DNA of 64,000 bases from CAVSMC01 sp963798655 (GTDB lineage Bacteria > Pseudomonadota > Gammaproteobacteria > Burkholderiales > Casimicrobiaceae), in assembly GCA_963798655.1 (NCBI GenBank), contig CAWCUH010000016.1, positions 186,001-250,000 of the forward strand, given 5' to 3'. This document shows, in pieces, positions 51,523-60,048 of the stretch. The notes under the pieces are model-generated. The model was not told the DNA's origin. It made no database searches and was given only the letters and a program-made list of their open reading frames with translations. A program made the translations under genes and the position numbers. The stretch's first letter is position 1, and each line of letters starts with the position of its first letter.

Positions 51523-52716
51523 ATGGCGACGCTGCGAACGCAAGTCGGCATCGTCGGCGCCGGTCCGTCCGGCCTGCTGCTGTCGCACCTGCTGCATCGC
51601 GCCGGCATCGAGTCGGTCGTGCTCGAGGATCGCAGCCGAAAGCACGTCGAGGAGCGCATTCGCGCCGGCGTGCTCGAGCAGCAGTCGGTCGACCTGCTGA
51701 ATGAAACCGGCGTCGGCGAGCGGATGCGCCGCGAAGGCCTCGTCCATCACGGCATAAAGCTTCGTTTTGCCGGGCGCACGCATCGGATCGACTTCGCCGA
51801 GCTCACGCCCGGCAAGGCGGTGACCGTGTACGGGCAGCACGAGGTGGTGAAGGACCTGATCCGGGCGCGCCTCGACGCCGGCGGCGATGTTCGCTTCGAC
51901 GTGGCGGGCGTGTCGATCCACGATTTCGACACGCCGAAGCCGACGATCCGCTTCATCGAGCACGGCGAGCGGCGCGCGCTCGCGTGCGACTTCATCGCCG
52001 GATGCGACGGATTCCACGGCATTTGCCGACCGTCGGTGCCGCAGCGCGGGCTCGCGCTGTACGAGCGCACGTATCCGTTCGCGTGGCTCGGCATCCTCGC
52101 CAAGGCGCCACCGTCGTCTGAAGAGCTGATCTACGCGCGCCACGACCGCGGCTTCGCGCTGCTGTCGATGCGCTCGCCCGAGATCCAGCGGCTCTATCTG
52201 CAGTGCAAGCCGGACGAGGACCTGGACGAGTGGCCCGACGATCGCATCTGGGCGGAACTGCACACGCGGCTCGAGGACACGAGCGGCTGGCGGCTCATCG
52301 AAGGCGAGGTCCTGCAGAAGGGCGTCACCGCGATGCGAAGCTTCGTCGCCGAGCCGATGCGCCACGGCCGGCTGTTCCTCGCCGGAGACGCCGCGCACAT
52401 CGTGCCGCCGACCGGCGCCAAGGGCATGAACCTCGCCGTCGCCGACATTCGCGTGCTCGCTCGCGCGTTGACCGCTTTCTACCGCGTCAGCTCCAGCGAC
52501 GGCCTCGACGCCTACTCGGACGCGTGCCTCGCGCGTGTGTGGAAGGCGCAACGCTTCTCGTGGTGGATGACGTCGATGCTGCACCGCTTCGACGCCGACA
52601 ACGCGTTCGACCAGCGGCGCCAGCGCGCCGAGCTGGAGTACGTCGCAAGCTCGCACGCGGCATCGCTGTCGCTCGCCGAGAACTACGTCGGCTTGCCGCT
52701 CGACGAGCCGCGCTAG
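51523..52716 (+). CDS. pobA: 4-hydroxybenzoate 3-monooxygenase
   Basis: The 397-residue FAD enzyme converts 4-hydroxybenzoate to protocatechuate with NADPH and oxygen. FAD sites are VGIVGAGPSGLLLSHLL near residue 9 and LFLAGDAAHIVPPTGAKGMN near 286. RSRKHVEERIRAGVLEQQSVDLL near 38 and YLQCKPDEDLDEWPDDRIWAEL near 227 are diagnostic for PobA. Length is normal. No pobR regulator or protocatechuate dioxygenase is adjacent. It converges on the HMCES gene with a 4-bp overlap. Confidence 0.95.
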   Translation: MATLRTQVGIVGAGPSGLLLSHLLHRAGIESVVLEDRSRKHVEERIRAGVLEQQSVDLLNETGVGERMRREGLVHHGIKLRFAGRTHRIDFAELTPGKAVTVYGQHEVVKDLIRARLDAGGDVRFDVAGVSIHDFDTPKPTIRFIEHGERRALACDFIAGCDGFHGICRPSVPQRGLALYERTYPFAWLGILAKAPPSSEELIYARHDRGFALLSMRSPEIQRLYLQCKPDEDLDEWPDDRIWAELHTRLEDTSGWRLIEGEVLQKGVTAMRSFVAEPMRHGRLFLAGDAAHIVPPTGAKGMNLAVADIRVLARALTAFYRVSSSDGLDAYSDACLARVWKAQRFSWWMTSMLHRFDADNAFDQRRQRAELEYVASSHAASLSLAENYVGLPLDEPR

Positions 52717-53450
52717 AACAGCGATTCCTGCGCCGGCTCGCGCGGGGCGTCGGGTTCGGGCTCCGCCGCGGGCAGCGGCTCGACGCACTCGATGATCTTC
52801 GCGTCGTCGTGGTTCGCGCTGTTCACGCGCGCCGATACCGGGTAATGCGTCATCCGTTGCCCGTCGAACGGCACGACGAGATCGTGCACGTCGGGCTCGC
52901 GAGGATCGAGCCAGCGCGCGTACTGCGCGGGCGGGATGATCAGCGGCATCCGGTCGTGCACGCGTGCGAGCAGCGCGTTCGCCTCGGTGGTGACGATCGC
53001 GCACGTGTCGAGCACCTCACCCTCCGGCGACATCCAGCGCTCGTACAGCGCCGCGAGGCCGAACGGCGCGCCATCCTTCATCCCGATGTGCAGCGGCTGC
53101 TTGCGCGATGCTTCCGCGCCGGCTGCAATCAGCGCCTCCCATTCGTAGAAGCCGTCAGCCGGGAGCAGACAGCGATGGCGCCGAAACGCCATGCGAAACG
53201 TCGGCTTGTCGGCGATCGTTTCGCCGCGCGCGTTGATCATCCGGTTGCCGATCGACGGATCGCGCGCCCAGCGCGGCACGAAGCCCCATCGCATGTGCAC
53301 CAGCTCGCGCTCGCCATGAGCGTTCACGCGCACGACCGGCACGTCGCTCATCGGCGCGATGTTGTAGTGCGGCTCGAACGCCGCGTGCGGCAGCTCGAAC
53401 GCGAGTGCTATCGCCGCCGGATGCGAATGGAGCTCGTAGCGGCCGCACAT
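52713..53450 (-). CDS. yedK: SOS-response-associated peptidase / abasic-site shield (HMCES/YedK)
   Basis: The 245-residue protein starts MCGRYELH, with the catalytic Cys2 that bonds to abasic sites in single-stranded DNA after Met removal. Other conserved residues are in NIAPMSDVPVV, INARGETIADKPTF near residue 73 and VHDRMPLIIPPAQYARWLD near 163. It protects stalled forks from strand breaks. A Pro/Glu-rich tail ends the protein. It lies 7 bp after the EcsC-like gene. Confidence 0.93.
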   Translation of the reverse strand: MCGRYELHSHPAAIALAFELPHAAFEPHYNIAPMSDVPVVRVNAHGERELVHMRWGFVPRWARDPSIGNRMINARGETIADKPTFRMAFRRHRCLLPADGFYEWEALIAAGAEASRKQPLHIGMKDGAPFGLAALYERWMSPEGEVLDTCAIVTTEANALLARVHDRMPLIIPPAQYARWLDPREPDVHDLVVPFDGQRMTHYPVSARVNSANHDDAKIIECVEPLPAAEPEPDAPREPAQESLF

Positions 53451-53457
53451 CGCCCGC

Positions 53458-54075
53458 TCACGCGCCTTGCTGCAGCGCCTCGTCGTGCGGCGCCGATTCG
53501 GCGATCAGCCGCTGCGCGGTCTTCGCGACCTGCAGCGTGTCCCAGTACGCGTACGCACCGACGGCCGCCGCGCCGGCGAGCGGGATCCAGCGACTGGCGG
53601 TGGTGCCGGCGAGCCGCCGGGTGACGGTGAGACCGATGCCGCCAAGCATCGAGCGCAGCGCGCTCGCCGAAATCTGCTGCACGACGACGCGCTGCCCGGC
53701 GCGTACGGCGACGTCGCGCACGACGTGGCTCGCGAGGTGGCGGAACAGGCAGTACAGCATGTGCGTGCGCGTGAGCTCCGCGGTGCGGCCATGCAGCCCG
53801 AATATGTCGGCGACCATCTGCCGCTGCAGCTGCCAGATCAGATAGAGGTCGGGCAGCACGGTCAGCATGCCGATCGGCCCCGGCGGCAGCGCGAGCGAGC
53901 CGGACAGCATCGCGGCGCGCCGAGCGGCCTCGCGCGCGATCCGCTCGGCTTGTGTCGCCGCGTCGCTCACCGATCGGGTGTGCGCCGGCGGCACGTCGGC
54001 GATCACGCGCTCGATGACGCCGCCGACGTCCGTTGCGCCTGCGTCAGGCGCGGGGATGATGCTGGACCCGTCCAT
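53458..54075 (-). CDS. EcsC-like protein
   Basis: The 205-residue protein has a central amphipathic/hydrophobic region ALPPGPIGMLTVLPDLYLIWQL near residue 63 and GRTAELTRTHMLYCLFRH near 95. A glycine-rich hydrophobic stretch (WIPLAGAAAVGAYAYWDT) lies toward the end. This pattern resembles EcsC-family proteins, whose biochemical role is unclear. It is upstream of and probably co-transcribed with yedK. Confidence 0.55.
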   Translation of the reverse strand: MDGSSIIPAPDAGATDVGGVIERVIADVPPAHTRSVSDAATQAERIAREAARRAAMLSGSLALPPGPIGMLTVLPDLYLIWQLQRQMVADIFGLHGRTAELTRTHMLYCLFRHLASHVVRDVAVRAGQRVVVQQISASALRSMLGGIGLTVTRRLAGTTASRWIPLAGAAAVGAYAYWDTLQVAKTAQRLIAESAPHDEALQQGA

Positions 54076-54180
54076 GCGTTTCCTTCATGCGCCGGAGTCG
54101 ACCACCGACGCTCTTCGACTGTAGCGTGCGCGGCAGGCGCTGTCGATGGTGCGTCCGGCCGAATCGAACGATTGGGTAGA

Positions 54181-54669
54181 ATGCCCGTTTCGCCCGCAAG
54201 CGAGCTTTATCCGGTGCCGTCCGTCGTCTCCGTTGCGCTGTTCGTTCATGTCCTCGGCGTGACCGCCTGGGTTGGCGGCATGGCGTTCACGCATTTCGCG
54301 CTGCGACCGGCGCTCACCACGCTCGAGCCGCCGCAGCGCATCGCACTGATGAGCGCGGTGCTGCCACGCTTTTTCGCCATCGTCACCGTGTCGATTCTCG
54401 CCGTCGTCGCGAGCGGCTTCGTGCTCGTCCAAAGTCTCGGCGGCTTCGCCCGCGTCGGTGCGGCCATCCACGCAATGGCCGGGCTCGGTCTCGCGATGGT
54501 CGCCGTCTACGCCTACGTTCGCGTCGTTCCTTACGTCAAGTTGCGGGCCGCCGTGGCCGCGAGCAAGTGGCCGGACGCCGGCGCGGCGCTCGCGCGCATC
54601 CGCGCTGCCATTGCGCTCAACCTCGCGCTCGGCACGCTGACGATTGCGCTCGCCACGCTGCCGCGCTGA
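54181..54669 (+). CDS. CopD-like four-helix membrane protein
   Basis: The 162-residue protein has four membrane helices. FVHVLGVTAWVGGMAFTHFAL near residue 22 and LPRFFAIVTVSILAVVASGF near 62 resemble the CopD copper-resistance/HemJ-like family. A conserved His sits in the first helix. Copper or haem binding is possible but unproven. Its stop overlaps the mobB start (TGATG). The longer frame upstream runs through the EcsC gene antisense and is not used. Confidence 0.65.
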   Translation: MPVSPASELYPVPSVVSVALFVHVLGVTAWVGGMAFTHFALRPALTTLEPPQRIALMSAVLPRFFAIVTVSILAVVASGFVLVQSLGGFARVGAAIHAMAGLGLAMVAVYAYVRVVPYVKLRAAVAASKWPDAGAALARIRAAIALNLALGTLTIALATLPR

Positions 54670-55187
54670 TGCGCATCTTCGGCTTCGCCGGCTGGTCGGG
54701 CAGCGGCAAGACGACATTGATCGAGCAGGTGATCCCGCGGCTCGCAAGCCGCGGACACACGATCGCGCTCATCAAGCACGCGCATCACTTCTTCGATGTC
54801 GACCAGCCGGGCAAGGACTCGTTCCGCCATCGCCACGCCGGCGCCTCGGAAGTGCTGATCACCTCGGGCCTGCGCTGGGCGCTGATGCACGAGCTTCGCG
54901 GCGCGCCCGAAATGTCGCTCGACGACGCACTCGCGCGGCTGTCGCCTTGCCACCTCGTGCTGATCGAAGGGTGGAAGTTCTCGCCCATTCCAAAGCTGGA
55001 GGTCTACCGCCCGAAGCTCGGCAAGCCGCCGCTGCACCCGAACGACCCGCAGATCGTCGCGATCGCGACCGACGACCCGCGCGCGCTGCCAGCGGACACG
55101 CGACTGCCGACCATCGGCCTGGAGGACTACGACGCAATCGCAACATTCGTCGACGAGCGGGCGGTCGAACGAGCTGTCCGGCGTTGA
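54669..55187 (+). CDS. mobB: Molybdopterin-guanine dinucleotide biosynthesis protein B
   Basis: The 172-residue GTPase has a P-loop GWSGSGKTTLIEQVIP at residues 8-23. GHTIALIKHAHHFFDVDQPGKDS follows near 30, then RHAGASEVLITSG and LVLIEGWKFSPIPKLEVYR near 98, all MobB signatures. It assists attachment of GMP to molybdopterin. It sits in a run of Mo-cofactor genes with moaD and moaE, separated by one outer-membrane gene; moeA, often found here, is absent from the window. Confidence 0.92.
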   Translation: MRIFGFAGWSGSGKTTLIEQVIPRLASRGHTIALIKHAHHFFDVDQPGKDSFRHRHAGASEVLITSGLRWALMHELRGAPEMSLDDALARLSPCHLVLIEGWKFSPIPKLEVYRPKLGKPPLHPNDPQIVAIATDDPRALPADTRLPTIGLEDYDAIATFVDERAVERAVRR

Positions 55188-55297
55188 CTAAGCGGTACCC
55201 GACGAGTAGCTTGAAACCAAGGGAACGTTGGCTTGCCCAACGCTCATGGATGGCTGCTCGGCAGGCGGCCATTAAGGGACGGTACAACAAGCGTTCG

Positions 55298-55978
55298 ATG
55301 AGAAAACAAGCGCTTGCATCGGTTATCTCGATTTCGCTTGCACTGAGCCTGGCGGCGGCAGCGCAGGCCGTCGCACAGCCGTCGCAGCCGGCGACGAACG
55401 GGTTCTACGGCGGCTTGTCGGTGCGCGACCGCGGTGCCGAAACACAGGGGCTCACGTTCGGTCCCGCGCCGTCGTTCGCGACGCGGGTCACCGCCGAGGG
55501 CGGTGACGAAAGCGCGGCTCGCTCGCTGCTGTTCGGCGGCTACCGATTTTCCAACGATGTGTCGGTGGAAGCGTCGTTCGGATCGAGCGACAAGTACGCG
55601 TTGCGCCCGAGCGGTATGCCGGGTCCGCGCGGCGTCGGTCTCAGTCTCGGCAGCGGCGCGCGCTCGTTCTCCGACCTGCCGTCGCGAAGCTGGAACGTCG
55701 ACGTATCCACCAGCTGGTCGTTCCTGCACAACTTCTCGCTCTACGGACGGCTTGGGTACGCGCAGAACGACACCTCGCCCGGACCGGCTGCGCTCAGCTT
55801 GAACGATCCGCGTCGCGTGCGCGAGGGCGTCAACTACGGCGTCGGGCTTCGCTACGATGTGAGTCCGGCGCTCGGCCTCAAGGTCGAGTACGCGCGATTC
55901 GGCCGCTTCGCGGGCGAACTGTCGGGCCCGCTGCTCGAGTCCGATCAGGTGAGCGTCGGCTTGCAGTTGCGCTTCTAG
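55298..55978 (+). CDS. OmpA/OmpW-like eight-strand outer-membrane barrel
   Basis: The 226-residue protein has a signal peptide (ASVISISLALSLAAAAQAVA) and a mature barrel with NGFYGGLSVRDRG at its start. Repeated strands such as RSLLFGGYRFSNDVSVEASFG and FSLYGRLGYAQND follow. The last strand ends in Phe (VSVGLQLRF), the outer-membrane insertion signal. It matches small OmpA-transmembrane-like porins of unknown role. It stands between Mo-cofactor genes and has a 110-bp leader of its own. Confidence 0.75.
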   Translation: MRKQALASVISISLALSLAAAAQAVAQPSQPATNGFYGGLSVRDRGAETQGLTFGPAPSFATRVTAEGGDESAARSLLFGGYRFSNDVSVEASFGSSDKYALRPSGMPGPRGVGLSLGSGARSFSDLPSRSWNVDVSTSWSFLHNFSLYGRLGYAQNDTSPGPAALSLNDPRRVREGVNYGVGLRYDVSPALGLKVEYARFGRFAGELSGPLLESDQVSVGLQLRF

Positions 55979-56061
55979 CGGGTGGCCGCCTCGCGGCGGC
56001 GTAAAATCGGTGTTTTGCCCGCGCCGCGGTCCCCGTTCGGAACGCGCCGCCGCAGCCTCCC

Positions 56062-56337
56062 ATGCGTGACACCGCCACCGCAACGCTGACGCTCGTTTAT
56101 CTCGCGCGGTTGCGCGAAGTGCTCGGCCGGGCGAGCGAGACGATCGCGCTGCCCGGCGATGTCGGTACGGCCGGCGCGCTGCGCGCCTGGCTTGCGAGTC
56201 GCGGCGGCGCCTGGGCCGTCGAGCTCGCGCCGGGGCGGGCGGTGCGCATCGCGGTAAATCACGAGCTTGCCGACGCGGCGACACCGGTATGCGCCGGCGA
56301 CGAGGTCGCGCTGTTTCCGCCGGTCACCGGCGGCTGA
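56062..56337 (+). CDS. moaD: Molybdopterin synthase small subunit
   Basis: The 91-residue ubiquitin-like protein ends in the required Gly-Gly (FPPVTGG), which is thiocarboxylated as the sulfur donor for molybdopterin. VYLARLREVLGRASETIAL near residue 12 is the usual first strand-helix. It is 8 bp before moaE, its partner. Length is normal. Confidence 0.93.
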   Translation: MRDTATATLTLVYLARLREVLGRASETIALPGDVGTAGALRAWLASRGGAWAVELAPGRAVRIAVNHELADAATPVCAGDEVALFPPVTGG

Positions 56338-56345
56338 GCGCTCCG

Positions 56346-56819
56346 ATGCCCGTTCGCGTGCAGACCGAGGACTTCGACGTCACGCGCGAGCTCGCCGCGC
56401 TCCGTGCGAAGGATCCGCGTGTTGGCGCCGTCGCCGCGTTCGTCGGCACGGTGCGCGACGTGAACGCGAGCGCGCGCGTGACGACGATGACGCTCGAGCA
56501 CTACCCGGGCATGACCGAGAAAGCGCTCGCCGAGATCGTCGACGAGGCGAAGACGCGCTTCGACATCGTCGACGCACTGATCGTCCATCGCGTCGGTGCG
56601 CTCGCGCCCGCCGATCAGATCGTGCTCGCCGCAGCGACGGGCGCGCACCGCGCGGAGGCGTTCGCCGCGTGCGAGTTCCTGATGGATTACCTGAAGACCC
56701 GCGCGCCGTTCTGGAAGCGGGAGCAGACGCCCGACGGCGCCCGCTGGGTCGAGGCGCGCGACAGCGACGACGAGGCGTCGGCGCGCTGGCAGCAGCGCGC
56801 CGACGCGTCGCGGAGCTAG
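56346..56819 (+). CDS. moaE: Molybdopterin synthase large subunit
   Basis: The 157-residue subunit has the MoaE signatures GAVAAFVGTVRD near residue 27, MTLEHYPGMTEKAL near 47 and IVHRVGALAPADQIVLAAAT near 79. The active-site lysines lie in LMDYLKTRAPFWKRE near 116-125. It uses MoaD thiocarboxylate to convert precursor Z to molybdopterin. ATG 56346 is chosen over a longer frame with no ribosome binding site. Confidence 0.94.
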   Translation: MPVRVQTEDFDVTRELAALRAKDPRVGAVAAFVGTVRDVNASARVTTMTLEHYPGMTEKALAEIVDEAKTRFDIVDALIVHRVGALAPADQIVLAAATGAHRAEAFAACEFLMDYLKTRAPFWKREQTPDGARWVEARDSDDEASARWQQRADASRS

Positions 56820-56847
56820 GACGAGGCCGCCGCCAGCGAGCATTCGG

Positions 56848-57753
56848 ATGGCCGCTGCGCTGATCGCAATCGACTGGGGTACGACATCCGCGCGCGCGTA
56901 TCGCGTCGATGCGAGCGGCGCGATCATCGACGAGCGGCACGCGGCGCTCGGCATCATCAATGTGCGCGAGGGCGCGTTCCCCGCGGCGCTCGCATCGCTT
57001 CTCGACGGATGGGCCGCGCAAACGCTGCCGCGGCTCGCGTCGGGAATGATCGGCAGCCGCCAGGGATGGACCGAGGCGCCGTACGTCGATTGTCCGACGG
57101 ACATCGATGCGCTCGCTCGCGCGATCGTGCGCACGCCCGGTGGCGAGCTCGCGATCGTCCCCGGCGTCACGTGCCGTGACGATGCCGGCGTGCCGGACGT
57201 GATGCGGGGCGAGGAAACACAGCTCGTCGGCGCGATCGACGCGCACGAGCGTGCGATCGCCGTGCTCCCGGGCACGCACAGCAAGTGGGCGCGCGTCGTC
57301 GACGGTTGCATCGAGAGCTTCATCACGTACATGACCGGCGAGGTGTATTCGGTGCTGCTCGCGCACAGCATCCTCGGCCGCATGGCCGGGCACGCGCCTG
57401 CCGAGCCGGGCGCCGCGTTCAACGGCGGCGTCGCGCGCGGTCTCGGTGCGGGAAGCCTGTTGCATCACCTCTTCGGCGCGCGGACGCTTGCGCTCGCCGG
57501 GGAGCTCGCGAGCGACGACGTGCCCGATTGGCTGTCGGGCGTGCTGATCGGCCGCGAGATTCGCAATGCGAGCAACTGGGCGCAGCACGCCGGACACGAT
57601 GCCGCGCGCGTGCGCGTCATCGGCGACCACGCGCTCACCGCACGCTATGTCGCCGCGCTCGCGCAGGCGGGCATCGACGCCGAACCCGCCCCGCCCGGTG
57701 CCGCAGCGCGCGGCCTCGTACGCATCGCGCGGCAAGCGCAACTCATCGACTGA
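56848..57753 (+). CDS. dgoK: 2-dehydro-3-deoxygalactonokinase
   Basis: The 301-residue kinase opens with ALIAIDWGTTSARAYRVD, the phosphate-binding turn of the family. MIGSRQGWTEAPYVDCP follows near residue 67, then MRGEETQLVGA and LPGTHSKWARVVDG near 145. It phosphorylates 2-dehydro-3-deoxy-D-galactonate. It is followed by the matching aldolase gene 11 bp on, so the two steps of the De Ley-Doudoroff galactonate route are together. Confidence 0.93.
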   Translation: MAAALIAIDWGTTSARAYRVDASGAIIDERHAALGIINVREGAFPAALASLLDGWAAQTLPRLASGMIGSRQGWTEAPYVDCPTDIDALARAIVRTPGGELAIVPGVTCRDDAGVPDVMRGEETQLVGAIDAHERAIAVLPGTHSKWARVVDGCIESFITYMTGEVYSVLLAHSILGRMAGHAPAEPGAAFNGGVARGLGAGSLLHHLFGARTLALAGELASDDVPDWLSGVLIGREIRNASNWAQHAGHDAARVRVIGDHALTARYVAALAQAGIDAEPAPPGAAARGLVRIARQAQLID

Positions 57754-57764
57754 GTCGTTCCATC

Positions 57765-58421
57765 ATGACCGAAACGATCGTTCCCTATCTTTCGCCGCTG
57801 CCGCTCGTCGCCGTGCTGCGCGGCATCACGCCGTCGGAATTGGCTGCCGTCGCGGATGCGTTGATCGAAGCCGGCTTCCGCATCATGGAGGTGACGCTCA
57901 ATTCACCTCAGCCGCTCGAGTCGATCCGCGCGCTCGCGAGACGCTGCGGCGACGACGTCCTCGCGGGCGCCGGTACGGTGATCGATCCCGCGGACGTTGC
58001 GCGCGTCAAGGACGCCGGCGGCCGCCTGATCGTCATGCCGCATGCGGATGTCGCCGTCGTTCGGGAGGCGAAGCGCCACGGCATGCTGTGCGTGCCCGGT
58101 GTTGCGACGCCGACCGAGGCGTTCGCGTCGCTCGCCGCCGGCGCCGATGCGCTGAAGCTCTTCCCGGCGGAGACGCTCGGACCGCCGGCGCTGAAGGCGT
58201 GGCGCGCGGTGCTGCCGCGAAGCGCGATCGTGTTCGCCGTCGGTGGCATCAGGCCCGAGGCGGCAATGATGCACGCGTGGCGTAGCGTCGGCGCGAACGG
58301 ATTCGGAACCGGCTCGAACCTCTACCAGCCGGGCGCGTCGATCGACGGCGTGCGCGCGGCCGCGGCTGCCTACGCCGCCGCGTGGAGGGCGAGCGAGTCT
58401 TCGGCGACCAACGCGGCATGA
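57765..58421 (+). CDS. dgoA: 2-dehydro-3-deoxy-6-phosphogalactonate aldolase
   Basis: The 218-residue class I aldolase of the KDPG/KDPGal family has LVAVLRGITPSELAAVADALI near residue 14. GFRIMEVTLNSPQPLES (catalytic Glu) and the Schiff-base Lys in AGADALKLFPAETLGPPALKAW near 127 follow. It splits the phosphorylated sugar acid into pyruvate and glyceraldehyde 3-phosphate. Its stop overlaps the SDR start as ATGA. Confidence 0.93.
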   Translation: MTETIVPYLSPLPLVAVLRGITPSELAAVADALIEAGFRIMEVTLNSPQPLESIRALARRCGDDVLAGAGTVIDPADVARVKDAGGRLIVMPHADVAVVREAKRHGMLCVPGVATPTEAFASLAAGADALKLFPAETLGPPALKAWRAVLPRSAIVFAVGGIRPEAAMMHAWRSVGANGFGTGSNLYQPGASIDGVRAAAAAYAAAWRASESSATNAA

Positions 58422-59167
58422 GCACGAACGCGACCTATCGCGACGATCTCTTCGCCGGTCGCGTCGTGCTCGTCTCCGGCGGCACGAGCGGCATCGGCGC
58501 GGCGATCGCAGACGCGTTCGCGGGGCTCGGAGCCGTCGTCACGGTAACCGGCGCGACGCAGGCGGAAGCGGACGCCGCGCGCTCGGCGCCGTCGTTTCGC
58601 TGCCGCGACGCGATCGCGCTCGACGTGCGCGACGCGACGGCGGTCACCGCGCTCGTTCGCGACCTGCCGCGCCTCGACGTGCTGGTGAACTGCGCCGGCA
58701 CGATCCAGCGCGGCGCCGAGCACGATCCCAAGGTCTTCGCCGACGTCGTCGACGTCAATCTCGGCGGCACGATGCGCCTTTGCGCCGCGGCGCGTCCGCT
58801 GCTCGCGCGCCAGGGCGGCGCGATCGTCAATACCGCGTCGATGCTGTCGTTCTTCGGCGGCGGGCTCGTGCCGGGTTATTCGGCGAGCAAAGGTGGCGTC
58901 GCCCAGCTCACCAAGTCGCTCGCGATCGCGTATGCTTCCGAGCGCATTCGCGTGAATGCGGTGGCGCCGGGCTGGATCGCGACGCCGCTCACGCAGCCTC
59001 TGGTCGACGACCGGACACGCAGCGACACGATCCTCGCGCGCACGCCGCTCGCGCGCTGGGGTGCGCCGGCCGATGTCGCGGGCGCCGCGGTTTTCCTCTG
59101 CTCGCCCGCCGCGGCGTTCGTCACCGGCGCGATCCTCGCCGTCGACGGAGGCTACCTGATCGCCTGA
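58418..59167 (+). CDS. Short-chain dehydrogenase/reductase
   Basis: The 249-residue SDR has the cofactor turn VSGGTSGIGAAIADAF near residue 18 and NCAGTIQRG near 88. The catalytic Ser and YxxxK lie in NTASMLSF and GYSASKGG near 140-160. ATG 58418 overlaps the dgoA stop. In a galactonate operon it is probably the dehydrogenase that oxidises galactose or a deoxy-sugar acid ahead of DgoK, but the substrate is inferred from position only. Confidence 0.85.
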   Translation: MSTNATYRDDLFAGRVVLVSGGTSGIGAAIADAFAGLGAVVTVTGATQAEADAARSAPSFRCRDAIALDVRDATAVTALVRDLPRLDVLVNCAGTIQRGAEHDPKVFADVVDVNLGGTMRLCAAARPLLARQGGAIVNTASMLSFFGGGLVPGYSASKGGVAQLTKSLAIAYASERIRVNAVAPGWIATPLTQPLVDDRTRSDTILARTPLARWGAPADVAGAAVFLCSPAAAFVTGAILAVDGGYLIA

Positions 59168-59255
59168 GCGCGACTTTCAAGCGCGCGCTCGGACGTGCAC
59201 AAACGAACGGCGCCCACGAGGCGCCGACGACAACGAGTGTAACCGGGGGATTCGA

Positions 59256-59552
59256 ATGCGAACGACGACAACGTTGGGCCAGGCCGTCCGCCATCTCGAA
59301 GCGGGCGACTGGCAGGCGGCGCACGAGATCGTGCAGCGCGAGTCGAGCGCGCTCGCGTGCTGGGCGCACGGCATTGTCCATCTGCTCGAAGGCGACCTGC
59401 CGAATGCGCAGTACTGGTACCGCCGCGCGCGGCGCACGTTCCCGCATCTCGACAATGCCGGCGCCGAAATCGCGGCGCTGAAGGACTCGCTGCGCGAGCC
59501 GCCGCCGCGCACGACCGCGGCAAAGCGCAGCAGCCGCAGCACGCACGCATAG
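59256..59552 (+). CDS. Small TPR-like protein, unknown
   Basis: The 98-residue protein begins MRTTTTLGQAVRHLEAGDWQ and has a helical-repeat pattern: HGIVHLLEGDLPNAQYWYRRARR near residue 38, with the spacing of a TPR helix pair. A basic tail ends it. It precedes the cupin dioxygenase by 6 bp, so a shared transcript is likely. An adaptor role is possible; nothing more can be supported. Confidence 0.65.
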   Translation: MRTTTTLGQAVRHLEAGDWQAAHEIVQRESSALACWAHGIVHLLEGDLPNAQYWYRRARRTFPHLDNAGAEIAALKDSLREPPPRTTAAKRSSRSTHA

Positions 59553-59558
59553 CCCGGC

Positions 59559-60035
59559 ATGACGTTGCACGCAATCCAGCCGGAGCTCGCGCTCGCCGCT
59601 CTTCCCGACGACGAGCGCGTCTGGGTGCCGCAGGCTCCGGATGTGTGGTTCCGGCCGCTGCTGCTGAACACCGTGTCGGGCGGCTGGTGCAACCTGCTGC
59701 GCGTGCGCAAGTCGGGGATTCTCTCGCGCCATCGCCATCCGATGATCGTCGTCGGATACGTGATCAGGGGCCGCTGGAAATACCTCGAGCACGACTGGAT
59801 CGCGGAGGAGGGCAGCTTCGTGTACGAGCCGCCCGGCGAGATCCACACGCTCACCGTGCCTTCCGACTGCTCCGAGATGATCACCTTCTTCAACATCGCC
59901 GGCGCGATGATCTACGTCGACGAGCGCGGCCGGACGACTTCGTACGAGGACGTGTGGACGAAGATCGACATGTGCCGCGCGCATTACGCGGCGATCGGGC
60001 TCGGTGCCCAATACGTCGAGCAGTTCGTGCGCTGA
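59559..60035 (+). CDS. 2,4'-dihydroxyacetophenone dioxygenase-family cupin
   Basis: The 158-residue cupin has metal-ligand motifs ILSRHRHPMIVVGYVIRGRWKY near residue 53 and FVYEPPGEIHTLTVP near 88. VWVPQAPDVWFRPLLLNTVSGGW near the start is typical of the family. The reference enzyme cleaves 2,4'-dihydroxyacetophenone to 4-hydroxybenzoate and formate. That product is the substrate of PobA encoded at 51.5 kb. Many members have other or unknown substrates, so the specific activity is tentative. Confidence 0.78.
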   Translation: MTLHAIQPELALAALPDDERVWVPQAPDVWFRPLLLNTVSGGWCNLLRVRKSGILSRHRHPMIVVGYVIRGRWKYLEHDWIAEEGSFVYEPPGEIHTLTVPSDCSEMITFFNIAGAMIYVDERGRTTSYEDVWTKIDMCRAHYAAIGLGAQYVEQFVR

Positions 60036-60048
60036 GGGCGCGCCGCAC

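Noticed and set aside
60036..60048. Fluoride riboswitch before crcB
   Set aside because: Only 13 bases separate the genes, too few for the riboswitch, and none of its conserved pieces is seen in the preceding coding sequence.
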